A stretch of DNA of 64,000 nucleotides from Nocardia jejuensis NBRC 103114 (lineage in GTDB: Bacteria > Actinomycetota > Actinomycetes > Mycobacteriales > Mycobacteriaceae). The position numbers and the translations under genes are program-made. A model generated the notes under the pieces. The model worked only from the letters and a program-made list of their open reading frames with translations, was not told the origin of the DNA and did not search any database. The DNA is taken from the NCBI RefSeq assembly GCF_001613145.1, contig NZ_BDBU01000001.1:1-64000 (forward strand), in the 5' to 3' direction. This document shows, in pieces, positions 7,799 through 15,977 of this stretch (position 1 is its first letter; each line of letters begins with the position of its first letter).

Positions 7799-8479
7799 AT
7801 GAAGGTAGAGCTGCGGCACAACCCCTCGTCGACCATTGCCCGCTGCTTTCTCGCCGGCGGTGAGCCGATGCGCGTGGAGAGCGGTGCCATGGTCGCCCAT
7901 TCGGCGGGAGTCACCCTGGCGGCCAAAGCCGAAGGCGGCATCATCGCCGGACTGAAGCGTTCGATGCTGGCGGGCGAATCGTTCTTCGTGTCCACGTTCA
8001 CCGCTCCCGCGCAGGGCGGTTGGGTGGATGTGGCCCCCGCCCTCCCCGGCGACATGCTGTCCCTGCCGATCTCGCCGGATCGGCCGTACTTCATCAGTCG
8101 CGGCGGCTGGATCGCCAATTCGCACGCGGTGACGGTCGAGGCGAAATGGGGTGGCCTGTCGAATCTGTTCGGCGGCGAGGGCGGATTCGGCCTGCGCGCG
8201 CACGGGGACGGCGATGTGGTGCTGGGCGTCTTCGGCGCGATCGACGTGATCGACCTGGCTCCGGGCGAGCCGGTGACCATCGATACCGGACACGTGGTCG
8301 CATACGACCTGGCTATGAATTTCACGATCCGCCGGGCGGTTTCGGGTCGTTCGCTGCAATCGCTCAAGTCGGGCGAGGGTTTCGTGTTCGACTTCACCGG
8401 ACCAGGCCGGGTGCTGCTGCAGACTCGTAATCCGGGGGCTTTCGCCGCGTGGGCCGGTTCGGTAGCCTCCTCGGGATAG
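7799..8479 (+). CDS. TIGR00266/AIM24 family protein
   Basis: A 226-residue beta-rich protein of the AIM24 (TIGR00266) family, recognised from KVELRHNPSSTIARCFLAGGEPMRVESGAM, the Gly-rich middle and the end GPGRVLLQTRNPGAFAAW. The family has a TRAP-like beta-helix fold; its biochemical role in bacteria is not established. There is no signal peptide or membrane segment, so it is probably cytoplasmic. A -10 box TAGGGT (7786-7791) ends 7 nt before the ATG, which indicates a leaderless mRNA and supports this start. It follows the transporter operon by 76 nt but appears to have its own promoter. Confidence 0.85.
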   Translation: MKVELRHNPSSTIARCFLAGGEPMRVESGAMVAHSAGVTLAAKAEGGIIAGLKRSMLAGESFFVSTFTAPAQGGWVDVAPALPGDMLSLPISPDRPYFISRGGWIANSHAVTVEAKWGGLSNLFGGEGGFGLRAHGDGDVVLGVFGAIDVIDLAPGEPVTIDTGHVVAYDLAMNFTIRRAVSGRSLQSLKSGEGFVFDFTGPGRVLLQTRNPGAFAAWAGSVASSG

Positions 8480-8654
8480 TGCGTGACATGGAACACAGTC
8501 CCGGTCAGTGGGCATAACCACAGTTGGAACACGTTCTATCCGGGATTCTGTGTCGGCCCGGTGGAAACTTTTTCTCCGAAAAGCGCCCCCGCGCGAATGT
8601 GAGTCGTGCATGCTTCACATGAACGACATGTCGTTGAACGATGAGGAGAAGTAC

Positions 8655-8741
8655 ATGTCCGGATCCGCAGCAGATTTGATCTCTGAAATCCTGATCAAGA
8701 CCATTCAGGGCTTGTTCACCGGCACCGCCGGCGGTCAGTAA
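8655..8741 (+). CDS. Small amphipathic peptide of 28 residues, function unknown
   Basis: The sequence codes for a 28-residue peptide that begins MSGSAADLISEILIKTIQGL and ends in GTAGGQ. GAGGAGAA lies 5 nt before the ATG, a very strong ribosome binding site, and a strong terminator hairpin starts 18 nt after the stop, so this short frame looks like the only gene of its transcript. Residues 4-20 can form an amphipathic helix with Ile/Leu/Phe on one face. In-frame ATGs at 8610, 8619 and 8628 would add a charged leader (MSLNDEEKY) but are poorly placed relative to ribosome binding sites. It might be a secreted or membrane-active peptide or a pore-forming helix; nothing proves this. Confidence 0.55.
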   Translation: MSGSAADLISEILIKTIQGLFTGTAGGQ

Positions 8742-8758
8742 GAGTTTCGAAGACCGGC

Positions 8759-8788
8759 AGCCCCTCGATCGCGCGGGATCGAGGGGCT
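8759..8788 (+). terminator. Rho-independent terminator after the small peptide gene
   Basis: AGCCCCTCGATC (8759-8770) pairs perfectly with GATCGAGGGGCT (8777-8788) around a 6-nt loop, giving a 12-bp stem, followed by GTTCTGTGTCTC, which is T-rich for this genome. It closes the short transcript with the 28-residue frame and also lies 66 nt before the convergent end of the Nudix gene. Confidence 0.8.
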
Positions 8789-8853
8789 GTTCTGTGTCTC
8801 GGGCAAGACGGTCTCGGGCAGGGCGGTCTCGCTCGGGAAAACCACCGCACGGC

Positions 8854-9372
8854 TCAGCGCAGCATGTCCGGAACCAGTTCGCGGGTGTCGGGCACGAAAG
8901 GCCACTCCGGATCCGCCAGGTGGGCGCGCAGTTCGTCGTCGGTCCACCACCAACCGTCGGCGATCTCCTCGGGCTGATGCCGGATCGGGCCGTCATAGCG
9001 CAATTCGTAGGCGAACAGATGGCAGCGCATCGGGCGCCCCTCCCACTCTCCGTCCCAGGACGCACCCGCCAGCGGAAGCGGACCGTCCTGCCCGGGCGCG
9101 ATCTCGATGCCGAGCTCCTCGGCCAGTTCGCGGGTGGCCGCCTCGGCCGGATCCTCGCCGGGGGCGAGCACGCCGCCCGCCAGGCAATCGTGCATACCGG
9201 CGAACACCGCCTTGGTATCGGTGCGCCTGTGCACGTAGAGGCGAGAGGCGTCACGCGAGCGCACCAGCACTCCCGCCGCCGCGTGCCAGATGCCCCGCGC
9301 GTACACCACCGCGCGTTCCTCCGCGCCGATCTGCCGACCGGACCGGTCGTACACCGCGATCAACTCCGACAT
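8854..9372 (-). CDS. Nudix hydrolase
   Basis: A 172-residue protein with a full Nudix box, GGVLAPGEDPAEAATRELAEEL plus GI (about residues 86-109), matching GX5EX7REUXEEXGU, so it should hydrolyse a nucleoside diphosphate linked to another group using Mg2+. The layout (DRSGRQIGAEERAVVYARGIWHAAAGVLV, then RLYVHRRTDTK) resembles the YfcD/isopentenyl-diphosphate-isomerase-like branch of small Nudix enzymes; the substrate is unknown. The start at 9372 is preceded by AAGGAG with good spacing; a longer frame upstream encodes Arg/Gly-rich sequence and is not preferred. It stands alone between convergent and divergent neighbours. Confidence 0.88.
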   Translation of the reverse strand: MSELIAVYDRSGRQIGAEERAVVYARGIWHAAAGVLVRSRDASRLYVHRRTDTKAVFAGMHDCLAGGVLAPGEDPAEAATRELAEELGIEIAPGQDGPLPLAGASWDGEWEGRPMRCHLFAYELRYDGPIRHQPEEIADGWWWTDDELRAHLADPEWPFVPDTRELVPDMLR

Positions 9373-9517
9373 GCGCTGCGCTCCTTCTCGCGCCGCCACG
9401 CGACCCGGCGGACCTTGTCTGCACCCTAGGCGATGGCCCACACGGGTTGCGGGGTCGGCGTAGCCTCACAGGGACGCAATCGCTTTCACACAGCAACGCC
9501 GTCGAAGAGGACGAACC

Positions 9518-9898
9518 ATGCCGCTGCCGCAGACGCTGGCCAGGATCAACCGCCGGATCACCAATCCGGCTCTCGGCGTAATGGCCCGGGTCGCACCGGG
9601 ATTCGGCATCGTGGTGCACGCCGGGCGCAAGTCCGGGCGGGTCTACCGCTCCCCGGTCATGGTGTTCGAACGCGACGGCGGCTACCGCATCGCCCTGACC
9701 TACGGCCCGGACGTGGACTGGCTGAAGAACATTCGCGCCGCGGGCACCTTCGCCTTCGAGCACCGCGGCCGCACCATCACCCTCACCGAACCGGTGGTGA
9801 CACGGGACTCCACGGCCGCCTGGGCTCCGATCGGGGTTCGGCAGGTGCTGAACGGATTGTCGGTGGAGTACTACGTGCAGGCCCGCGAGGCCGTCTGA
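9518..9898 (+). CDS. Nitroreductase/deazaflavin (F420)-dependent oxidoreductase family protein (DUF385, Ddn-like)
   Basis: A 126-residue split-barrel protein of the Ddn/DUF385 family. The family motifs are HAGRKSGRVYRSPVMVF and the later WLKNIRAAG. Such proteins in mycobacteria and nocardiae bind F420 (Ddn, Rv3547) or stay membrane-associated and reduce quinones; this one is at the short end of the family (Ddn is about 150 residues). The ATG is preceded by GAGGA with 5-nt spacing. It is monocistronic. A second DUF385 gene lies at 27894-28349. Confidence 0.85.
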   Translation: MPLPQTLARINRRITNPALGVMARVAPGFGIVVHAGRKSGRVYRSPVMVFERDGGYRIALTYGPDVDWLKNIRAAGTFAFEHRGRTITLTEPVVTRDSTAAWAPIGVRQVLNGLSVEYYVQAREAV

Positions 9899-10008
9899 GC
9901 CCCGAGGGCACTCGGCTCGGCACACTCACATCGGGTGCCGGGTGAATCCCACATCCGCGGCGGGGCCTCCCGTCGGCGGTGGTGCCGGCTTGCGCGGTGG
10001 TGTTTCGG

Positions 10009-10040
10009 TTGACGGCGTGGCTTGCGGGACGCTGTAGATT
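10009..10040 (+). promoter_or_regulatory. Predicted sigma-A-type promoter for the GT39 gene
   Basis: TTGACG (10009-10014) and TGTAGA/TAGATT (10033-10040) are spaced 18-20 nt. This predicts a transcript start near 10047 and a leader of about 38 nt, so the TTG at 10022 inside the promoter is unlikely to be the start codon. Confidence 0.4.
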
Positions 10041-10084
10041 CGCCAGTGTCCGGAGCATTACCCGCCCCCGTGCAGGAGCGCGCG

Positions 10085-11638
10085 TTGACCGATGTGAGGG
10101 ATCTATCGGGTATGCCCCGTCCGACGGGGCGTCATGCCAAGGTCGAGGAACGTCCGGCCATGTCGTGGCGGGCCGTGGCGGCGGTCGCGATTCCGGCTGC
10201 TGTGGTGTTGCTGCTCTCGGCAACGCGCTACGGATACTTCGGTGACGAGCTGTATTTCCTGGCGGCCGGTCGGCGCCCGTCGTGGGGTTACGCCGATCAG
10301 GGGCCGGTGCTGCCGCTGCTGTCGCGGCTGATGGACACCCTCGCCCCCGGGTCGTTCTTCGTCCTGCGGCTGCCCTCGGTGATCCTGACGGTGCTCGCGA
10401 TCGTGTTGTGCGCCATGCTCGCTCACGAATTCGGCGGCGGGCGCTGGGCCCAGGCGCTGGCGGCGGTGGGCTACGCGACGTCGCCGTTCCTGCTGCTGCA
10501 GGGCACCATGCTCACCACCAACGCCGTCGACACCGCGCTGTGGGTGATCATCACCTGGCTGGTGGTGCGCTGGGTGCGGGTGCGGGAGGATCGGCTGCTG
10601 CTGGCCGCGGCGCTGGTCACCGCCCTCGACATGCAGGTGAAATGGCTGATCCCGTTCTTCTGGATCGCGGTCGTGATCAGCACGCTCGCGTTCGGGCCCC
10701 GTGAGCTGGTGCGGCGTCCGCTGCTGTGGCTGGGTGGGGCGATCGTGGTGGTCGCGACCGTGCCGGAACTGATCTGGCAGGCCCACCACGACTGGCCGCA
10801 GCTGGAGATGGGCCGGGTCATCGGCGCGGAGCAGGACATCCTGGGCGGACGGCTGCAATTCGTGCCGATGTCCATCAGCCTCGCCGGATTCCTGGGCGCA
10901 CTGCTGCTGATGTGGGGGCTGTGGTCGCTGCTGGTGTGGGATGTGTTGCGGCCCTACCGTTTTCTCGGGCTGACGCTGATCCTGCTGTACGCGGCGTTCC
11001 TGATCACCGGCGGGCGGATCTACTACGCCGCGGGGATGTACGCGGTCATGATCGCGGCCGGTGCGGTGGGAGTGGTGAGCACGGCCGAACGGCTGATGCC
11101 GGGATGGCGGCGGGCGCTGATCGGGTGCACGGTGGCGCTGGCCCTGGCCGCGGCGGTGTTCGTCCTGTTCTCCACGCCGTGGCGCTCGGCCGAGGACATC
11201 CACCCGCCCGCGGACGACGCCGAGGCCGCCATCAATATCGGTGTGTACGGGTCGATGGGCTGGCACGAGCTCGCCGACGAGGTGACGCGCGCCTACGACG
11301 CGCTCACCCCGCAGGAGCGCGAGCACGCGGTGATCATCACCGATACCTATTGGCAGGCAAGCGCTCTGGACCAGCTCGGCCGCGACCGGCTACCGCCGCT
11401 CTACAGCCCGAGTCGCGGTTTCGGATACTTCGGCACTCCGCCCGACGACGCGTCGGTGGTGCTGGCCGTCGGCGGATACGAGGCGGTGCTGCGCACCCAG
11501 TTCGAGCACGTGGATCCGGTCGGCAAGATCGACACCCGGCTCGGCTTCCCGGGCAATACCCAGGACGTCGTGATCTGGAAGTGCACCGGACTCCGGAAGC
11601 CGTGGGCGCAGGTCTGGCCGAACTGGATGCACCTCTAG
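10085..11638 (+). CDS. GT39-family (ArnT/PMT-like) polytopic membrane glycosyltransferase
   Basis: A 517-residue membrane protein with about ten hydrophobic segments and a C-terminal extracytoplasmic domain. The first loop carries YGYFGDELYFLAAGRRPSWGYADQGP, the acidic motif (here DEL) typical of GT-C glycosyltransferases that use polyprenyl-phosphate sugars, and FFVLRLPSVILTVLAIVL follows as in the glycosyltransferase 39/ArnT group. It should move a sugar from a lipid carrier onto a cell-envelope or protein acceptor outside the membrane; the acceptor is unknown. The TTG at 10085 is preferred because AGGAG precedes it and it lies downstream of a promoter. The 3' end shares CTAG with the convergent ABC1 kinase stop, an exact 4-nt overlap. 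Confidence 0.85.
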   Translation: MTDVRDLSGMPRPTGRHAKVEERPAMSWRAVAAVAIPAAVVLLLSATRYGYFGDELYFLAAGRRPSWGYADQGPVLPLLSRLMDTLAPGSFFVLRLPSVILTVLAIVLCAMLAHEFGGGRWAQALAAVGYATSPFLLLQGTMLTTNAVDTALWVIITWLVVRWVRVREDRLLLAAALVTALDMQVKWLIPFFWIAVVISTLAFGPRELVRRPLLWLGGAIVVVATVPELIWQAHHDWPQLEMGRVIGAEQDILGGRLQFVPMSISLAGFLGALLLMWGLWSLLVWDVLRPYRFLGLTLILLYAAFLITGGRIYYAAGMYAVMIAAGAVGVVSTAERLMPGWRRALIGCTVALALAAAVFVLFSTPWRSAEDIHPPADDAEAAINIGVYGSMGWHELADEVTRAYDALTPQEREHAVIITDTYWQASALDQLGRDRLPPLYSPSRGFGYFGTPPDDASVVLAVGGYEAVLRTQFEHVDPVGKIDTRLGFPGNTQDVVIWKCTGLRKPWAQVWPNWMHL

Positions 11639-13113
11639 CGACGTCGCAGGGGAGTGACCGTCGCGAATCCAGGAGTGGCGGTCGCGAACGGCTCGGCCTC
11701 GGCGCGCACCGCGCCCGCGAGCCCCTCGCCGAGGTGGAACCGCTGCACGGCCGCCGCGAGTTCGGGCTGGTGCACCAGCAATTCGTCGCGCACCGCGCCC
11801 TGGGTGCCGAGCTGGCACAGCACCCCGGCCGCGGCCAGAATGGTCCGCCCGATCGGGGTGTACTCGGGCCGGGTGGTGAGCTGACGGCTGACATTCGTCA
11901 GCCGCGGCGCGGTCACTCGCAGCACCTGCTTGCGCAGCCACGGGGTGGTCAGGTGGAAGGTGTGCTGGGTGAACAGCGTGCGGATCGGCTCGATCAGGGC
12001 ATCGAAGGCCTCGATGTCGAAATCCCGGTCCGAGTGGACGAATTCGTGTTTGCGCAGAGCCGCTTCGAGTTGGTCGCGGTCGCCGTTGAGTCCCGCGTCG
12101 CCGAGATCGCCGGCCACGGTGGTGAAGCCCGCCGGGACCGGTGAGCACGCGCCGTAGTCGACGATGCCGAGCCGTCCGTCGCGCATGATCCGGATGTTTC
12201 CGGGGTGCGGATCGGTGTAGAGCAGGCCGGTGCGGTCGAAGCTCGACATCAGGAATCGAATCAGCAGCAGACCGACCCGGCTGCGCTCGGCCGGATCGCC
12301 GGAATCGATGACGCGCTGCAGCGGAATCCCGTCGAGCCACTCGCTCACCAGGACATCGCCCTGCTGGTGCACCACGGCCGGGACCACGAAATCCGGGTCG
12401 TCGGCGTACGCGACGGCGAAGGCGCGCTGGGTCTCGGCCTCTTTTTCGTAGTCGAGCTCGTCGTCGATGAGATTCGCGAACGCCTCGGCGACCGCGCGCG
12501 CGTCGGCGTCGGGCATGAACACCGTCGCCAGCGGGGCGAGGCGGCGGATCTGGGCGAGATCGGATCGGACCGATTCGCGAGCGCCCGGATACATGAGCTT
12601 GACCGCGACCGATCGCCCGTCGGCCCATCGCGCCCGGTGCACCTGACCGACCGAGGCGGCGGCGGTGGCACGCGGATCGAAATCGAGGAACAGTTCGCGC
12701 CAGTCCGGTCCCAGGCTCGCGGCCATCGCCTTGTCGACGGCGGCCGGAAGCATGGCGGGCGTCGAATCCTGGAGTTGGCTCAGCGCGGCCTGGTACGGCG
12801 CGCCGAGCTCCGGCGGCAGCGCGAGCTCGTACAGCGCGAGCATCTGGCCGATCTTGGTGGCGCAGCCTTTGAGCTCACCGAGCACCTCGAACATGTGCTG
12901 CGCGGTGCGCGCCTGGATATCGAGCTCCACCTGCCGCGCCGGCTGCCCCATCGCCCGCCTGCGGACTCCACCGGCACGCCGGGCCGCGTAGGCGACGGGC
13001 AGCGCCGCGATCTTGGCATTTCGCAGCGTCGTGCTGGTGGGCGGCTGGCCATCCATGGCGGGCGTGGCCCGGCGGCGCAGTCGTCGGAATCCACCCTGGC
13101 GCGGTTCGGGCAT
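11635..13113 (-). CDS. ABC1/UbiB-family atypical kinase
   Basis: A 492-residue member of the ABC1/ADCK/UbiB family. Diagnostic motifs are present: KxGQ (KIGQMLALYELALPPEL, about residues 87-103), the Ala-rich nucleotide loop ATAAASVGQVHRARWADGRSVAVKL, DPHPGNIRI (catalytic loop) and DYGACSP (DFG equivalent). Family members act as small-molecule-linked ATPases, often with isoprenoid quinone synthesis or lipid homeostasis; actinobacteria carry several of unknown target. GGAGG lies 6 nt before the ATG. The 3' end abuts the GT39 gene on the other strand. No C-terminal membrane helices are obvious, unlike E. coli UbiB. Confidence 0.88.
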   Translation of the reverse strand: MPEPRQGGFRRLRRRATPAMDGQPPTSTTLRNAKIAALPVAYAARRAGGVRRRAMGQPARQVELDIQARTAQHMFEVLGELKGCATKIGQMLALYELALPPELGAPYQAALSQLQDSTPAMLPAAVDKAMAASLGPDWRELFLDFDPRATAAASVGQVHRARWADGRSVAVKLMYPGARESVRSDLAQIRRLAPLATVFMPDADARAVAEAFANLIDDELDYEKEAETQRAFAVAYADDPDFVVPAVVHQQGDVLVSEWLDGIPLQRVIDSGDPAERSRVGLLLIRFLMSSFDRTGLLYTDPHPGNIRIMRDGRLGIVDYGACSPVPAGFTTVAGDLGDAGLNGDRDQLEAALRKHEFVHSDRDFDIEAFDALIEPIRTLFTQHTFHLTTPWLRKQVLRVTAPRLTNVSRQLTTRPEYTPIGRTILAAAGVLCQLGTQGAVRDELLVHQPELAAAVQRFHLGEGLAGAVRAEAEPFATATPGFATVTPLRRR

Positions 13114-13257
13114 AGGGACCTCCGAGAATCGAGTGTCTCAGTTTGTCATGTAGTCGATCTCCATGGATAGCCGCGAATGCACAGGATTCGGACGATGGGG
13201 AAGTGTAAAGGACCAACCGGGGGCGACTACCGGGCGAGCGGGCCCCTGGACCACAGA

Positions 13258-13270
13258 TTGTCTGAGGCAA
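13258..13270. repeat. Near-palindrome TTGTCTGAGGCAA, copy 1 (candidate operator)
   Basis: This differs by one base from the perfect palindrome TTGTCTGAGACAA at 13589-13601. The two copies bracket the 54-codon gene at 13316-13480. Apart from that gene and these elements, the 586-bp stretch 13114-13699 shows no other gene. Confidence 0.45.
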
Positions 13271-13315
13271 ACTTCGACCCTGCGCCGAGTCGCACGCCCG
13301 GCCGGGTCGGGGCGG

Positions 13316-13480
13316 TCAGCGGGCCAGGCTCGTTCTGGCGGCGGCGAAGCGCAGGAGGCTGGGTGGGGTGAGGCGGGTGGCGTAGTAGGCGGCCCAGGCT
13401 TCGGGGGTGACCGGGACGACGGCTCGATTGTGTTGCACCGCATGCAGGACGGGGTCCTGGGAATCGGTTCGCGGCGACAC
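13316..13480 (-). CDS. Small conserved-looking protein of 54 residues, function unknown
   Basis: A minus-strand frame runs from GTG at 13480 to TGA at 13316. GGAGGT lies 8 nt before the GTG, an ideal ribosome binding site. The product is VSPRTDSQDPVLHAVQHNRA followed by a tail with VTPEAWAAYYATRLTPPSLLRF; it is soluble, with Trp/Tyr-rich helical character and no membrane segment. Third codon positions are strongly GC-biased, which supports coding. It lies between two copies of a TTGTCTGAGACAA palindrome and next to the ABC1 kinase gene, with no evidence of co-transcription. I do not recognise the family. Confidence 0.5.
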   Translation of the reverse strand: MSPRTDSQDPVLHAVQHNRAVVPVTPEAWAAYYATRLTPPSLLRFAAARTSLAR

Positions 13481-13588
13481 TGCTGCTGACCTCCATGCGT
13501 CGTTCCGAGTGCCCGGCGATACTCGCCGGAGACGTTCGGACCACTCGGTGCCTCCAGCGTGGTCCGCGCGAGAGCCGCTGGCAACGAG

Positions 13589-13601
13589 TTGTCTGAGACA
13601 A
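13589..13601. promoter_or_regulatory. Perfect palindrome TTGTCTGAGACAA, copy 2 (candidate operator)
   Basis: A 13-nt perfect inverted repeat (TTGTCT-G-AGACAA) about 110 nt upstream of the 54-codon minus-strand gene, followed by AT-rich TAAAT. With its near-copy at 13258-13270 it is the best operator candidate in this gap. Confidence 0.4.
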
Positions 13602-13698
13602 TAAATCGCGTCGGGTCAACCCGGAACTCCGCGGACGTGAAAAGAGGGAGGCTGGCGGCGGCGACCGGCCATGCTCCCTCTCGTCCCGGCCCCCCGGG

Positions 13699-15747
13699 TC
13701 AGTGGGTGTACGCGCCGGCGGGCGCCAGCGGAACCACCAGGCTCGACGGCCAGGTCGCATTGCGCTGGAGCTGCTGGGAGGTGCCGATCAGCTTCGGCAG
13801 ATCCGTGGGAATCGGGATCGTGGAGGGGAAGGTGCCGGTGGTGATCCGCAGCCGCAGCGCGTGGCCGGGCTCGAGCCGGTAGAACGTCGGGCGCAGCTTG
13901 ATCTCCATCTTCACGACGTCACCGGGGGTCAGCGGCTGCTCGGTCTCCTTGCTGACGATGTGCTCGGGCCCGTAGACCGTGCCGTCCGCCGACCGCCAGG
14001 TCTTGTCCTCGTCGAGGGTGCGCTGACTCGCCAATTGCGAACCGCCCGTGATGTTCACGACCGAGCCGTCGGGCGCGACATCGTCCAGCCACGCCTGGAA
14101 CGCCGCGTCGGTGCCGGTCGAGGAGGCGTACAGGCTGACGCTGGAGGGCCCGGCCAGCACGGTCGGCTCACTCACCGGATCCATCGTGTATTTCTGCCCG
14201 GCGGTCGGTTCCTGCACCCATTCGGTGCACGGGTTGTAGGCGTTGAACACCCGGAACACGAAGTCCAGCAGACCGCCGGTGTACTGCGCGAGCGTCTGAC
14301 GGTTGCAGATGTTGTCGATGCCGGTGTAGTCGAGCCGATCCGAGCCCTCGGTCGCGGCCGGCTTCCGCGCGACCAGCCGGTCGCCGTCGAACCAGCGTTC
14401 GGTGATGCCCGCGCGATCGAACGGGTATCGCGTCGTATCGGCCGCGTGATTGTTCGCGTCGATGACGTGCAGGGTGGAGTCGGTGTTCTCCACACCGTTC
14501 CGAATGTCCTTGAGCCACCGGTCGAACCACGCGAGAATGATCTGATCGGTATCGAGGCGCGAGCCGGGCCCCACCCCGATGCCCACGTGATACCAAGGGC
14601 CCATGAGCAATTGGTAGCGCCCGTCGCCCTTCTGATCCGCCGCCATCGGCGCGAACTGATCACGCCCGGCCGAAAGGTTCTGCAGCTGCGAGTAATTGCG
14701 CAGCGGCCCCTCCTGATACAGATCCCACAGGCCGCCGACCTGGTACATGGCGATGCCCTTGTCGACCAGGTTCTTCATATCGGTCTCGAAGCGCCGGTCC
14801 TGCCACCAGGCGCTGTCGTACGCCAGCGGGCCACCGGCGTAGCCCTCGAGCAGCAGTTTGACCGGGCTGTCGTCGGCGATCACGGCCTGGAGGTGATCCA
14901 CCAGCGAGGTCACGAAGGTCTGCGGCGACACCACCGCGGTCAGGAACGGTCCCATCAGGCTCAGATACGGGACCAGGAAGCAGATGGCGGTGAGCAGCAG
15001 TGGGCTCATCAGGCCGTCGTGATTGAGCACCTCGTTGAAGATGTTGTTCGGCATCGCGATCGGCACGATCGCCTTCAGCGGTGAATCCGGCCCGACCGCC
15101 TCGGCGGTGCGCATGGCGTCCAGCGCCGGGAACGAATACCCGAACATGCCGACTTTGCCGTTGGAGCCCGGCAGTTTCGCGGCCCAGTCCACCAGTTCGA
15201 CGCCGTCCGCACCGTCCTGTGTGGACGCGGGATTCCACGCCCCCGTGGACCCTCCGGTGCCGCGCACGTCCGCGATCACCTCGATGTAGCCGTGCCGCAC
15301 CAGCATGTCCTGCGCGCTGGTGGCCTGATTGATCACGCGCCGAACATCTTTGAGCTGATCGGGCAGCTGGATGTGCAGATCGTCGATCACGCCGGTGATG
15401 GCCGCGGTCAGCGCGCTGGTGACCGCGCCGTAGGTGGTGAAATTGACGACCACCGGGAAGTCGCCGGCCGCCCGCTGACCGGTCGCCGGATCGGTCGGGT
15501 ATCTGACCTCGGCCTGCAACTGCGTGCCGTCCGAGAGCGGAACCACATGTCCCAGTTCGTAACCGATGCCGTACTGCGCGGGCGTCGGCTGATAGTCGGC
15601 GGGCAGGCCGAAGTTCGCCGGAGCGCTCGGCACCGGCCCGGCGGACGGCACGGCGCCGGCGGGGGAGACGCTCGACAGGGCCAGTGCCACGACGGTCAGG
15701 CCCGCGGTGGCGAGCGGCGCGAGACGGCAACGGCTCGGCCTGGACAT
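13699..15747 (-). CDS. Secreted CocE/NonD-type (peptidase S15) alpha/beta hydrolase
   Basis: A 682-residue exported hydrolase. The N-terminus (MSRPSRCRLAPLATAGLTVV and following, ending ...SPAGAVPSA) is a Sec signal peptide. The S15 alpha/beta-hydrolase core shows the nucleophile elbow GYSFPALDA (Ser205), the GPWYHVGIG region expected to hold the catalytic His, and the C-terminal beta-jelly-roll domain of X-Pro dipeptidyl-peptidase/cocaine-esterase proteins (PGDVVKMEIKLRPTFYRLEPGHALRLRIT). The physiological substrate could be an ester, a beta-lactam amide or an X-Pro peptide; the sequence does not decide. A TTG at 15756, 9 nt upstream, has AGAGG at better distance and may be the real start. 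The gene is monocistronic and divergent from nothing; it lies 230 nt downstream of the PucR gene. Confidence 0.85.
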   Translation of the reverse strand: MSRPSRCRLAPLATAGLTVVALALSSVSPAGAVPSAGPVPSAPANFGLPADYQPTPAQYGIGYELGHVVPLSDGTQLQAEVRYPTDPATGQRAAGDFPVVVNFTTYGAVTSALTAAITGVIDDLHIQLPDQLKDVRRVINQATSAQDMLVRHGYIEVIADVRGTGGSTGAWNPASTQDGADGVELVDWAAKLPGSNGKVGMFGYSFPALDAMRTAEAVGPDSPLKAIVPIAMPNNIFNEVLNHDGLMSPLLLTAICFLVPYLSLMGPFLTAVVSPQTFVTSLVDHLQAVIADDSPVKLLLEGYAGGPLAYDSAWWQDRRFETDMKNLVDKGIAMYQVGGLWDLYQEGPLRNYSQLQNLSAGRDQFAPMAADQKGDGRYQLLMGPWYHVGIGVGPGSRLDTDQIILAWFDRWLKDIRNGVENTDSTLHVIDANNHAADTTRYPFDRAGITERWFDGDRLVARKPAATEGSDRLDYTGIDNICNRQTLAQYTGGLLDFVFRVFNAYNPCTEWVQEPTAGQKYTMDPVSEPTVLAGPSSVSLYASSTGTDAAFQAWLDDVAPDGSVVNITGGSQLASQRTLDEDKTWRSADGTVYGPEHIVSKETEQPLTPGDVVKMEIKLRPTFYRLEPGHALRLRITTGTFPSTIPIPTDLPKLIGTSQQLQRNATWPSSLVVPLAPAGAYTH

Positions 15748-15977
15748 GATTCTCAACGATCTACCTCTGCGGATGGTGGGAAGGCCGCACACGGATGACC
15801 GCCGCGCGACCTCATCGTCGATGATCAGCACACCGCACCGTCGCGGGACGCCGCTACCGGCAATCGCCTAGACAATGCGGGTGCTCGATTGTGCACGTGA
15901 CCAAACCGCGGTCGGTGGCATGCGCTGTGGCCGCTCGCGTTCACGGGTGGGTGTTCGGATCGCGGGTGCGATGCGGA

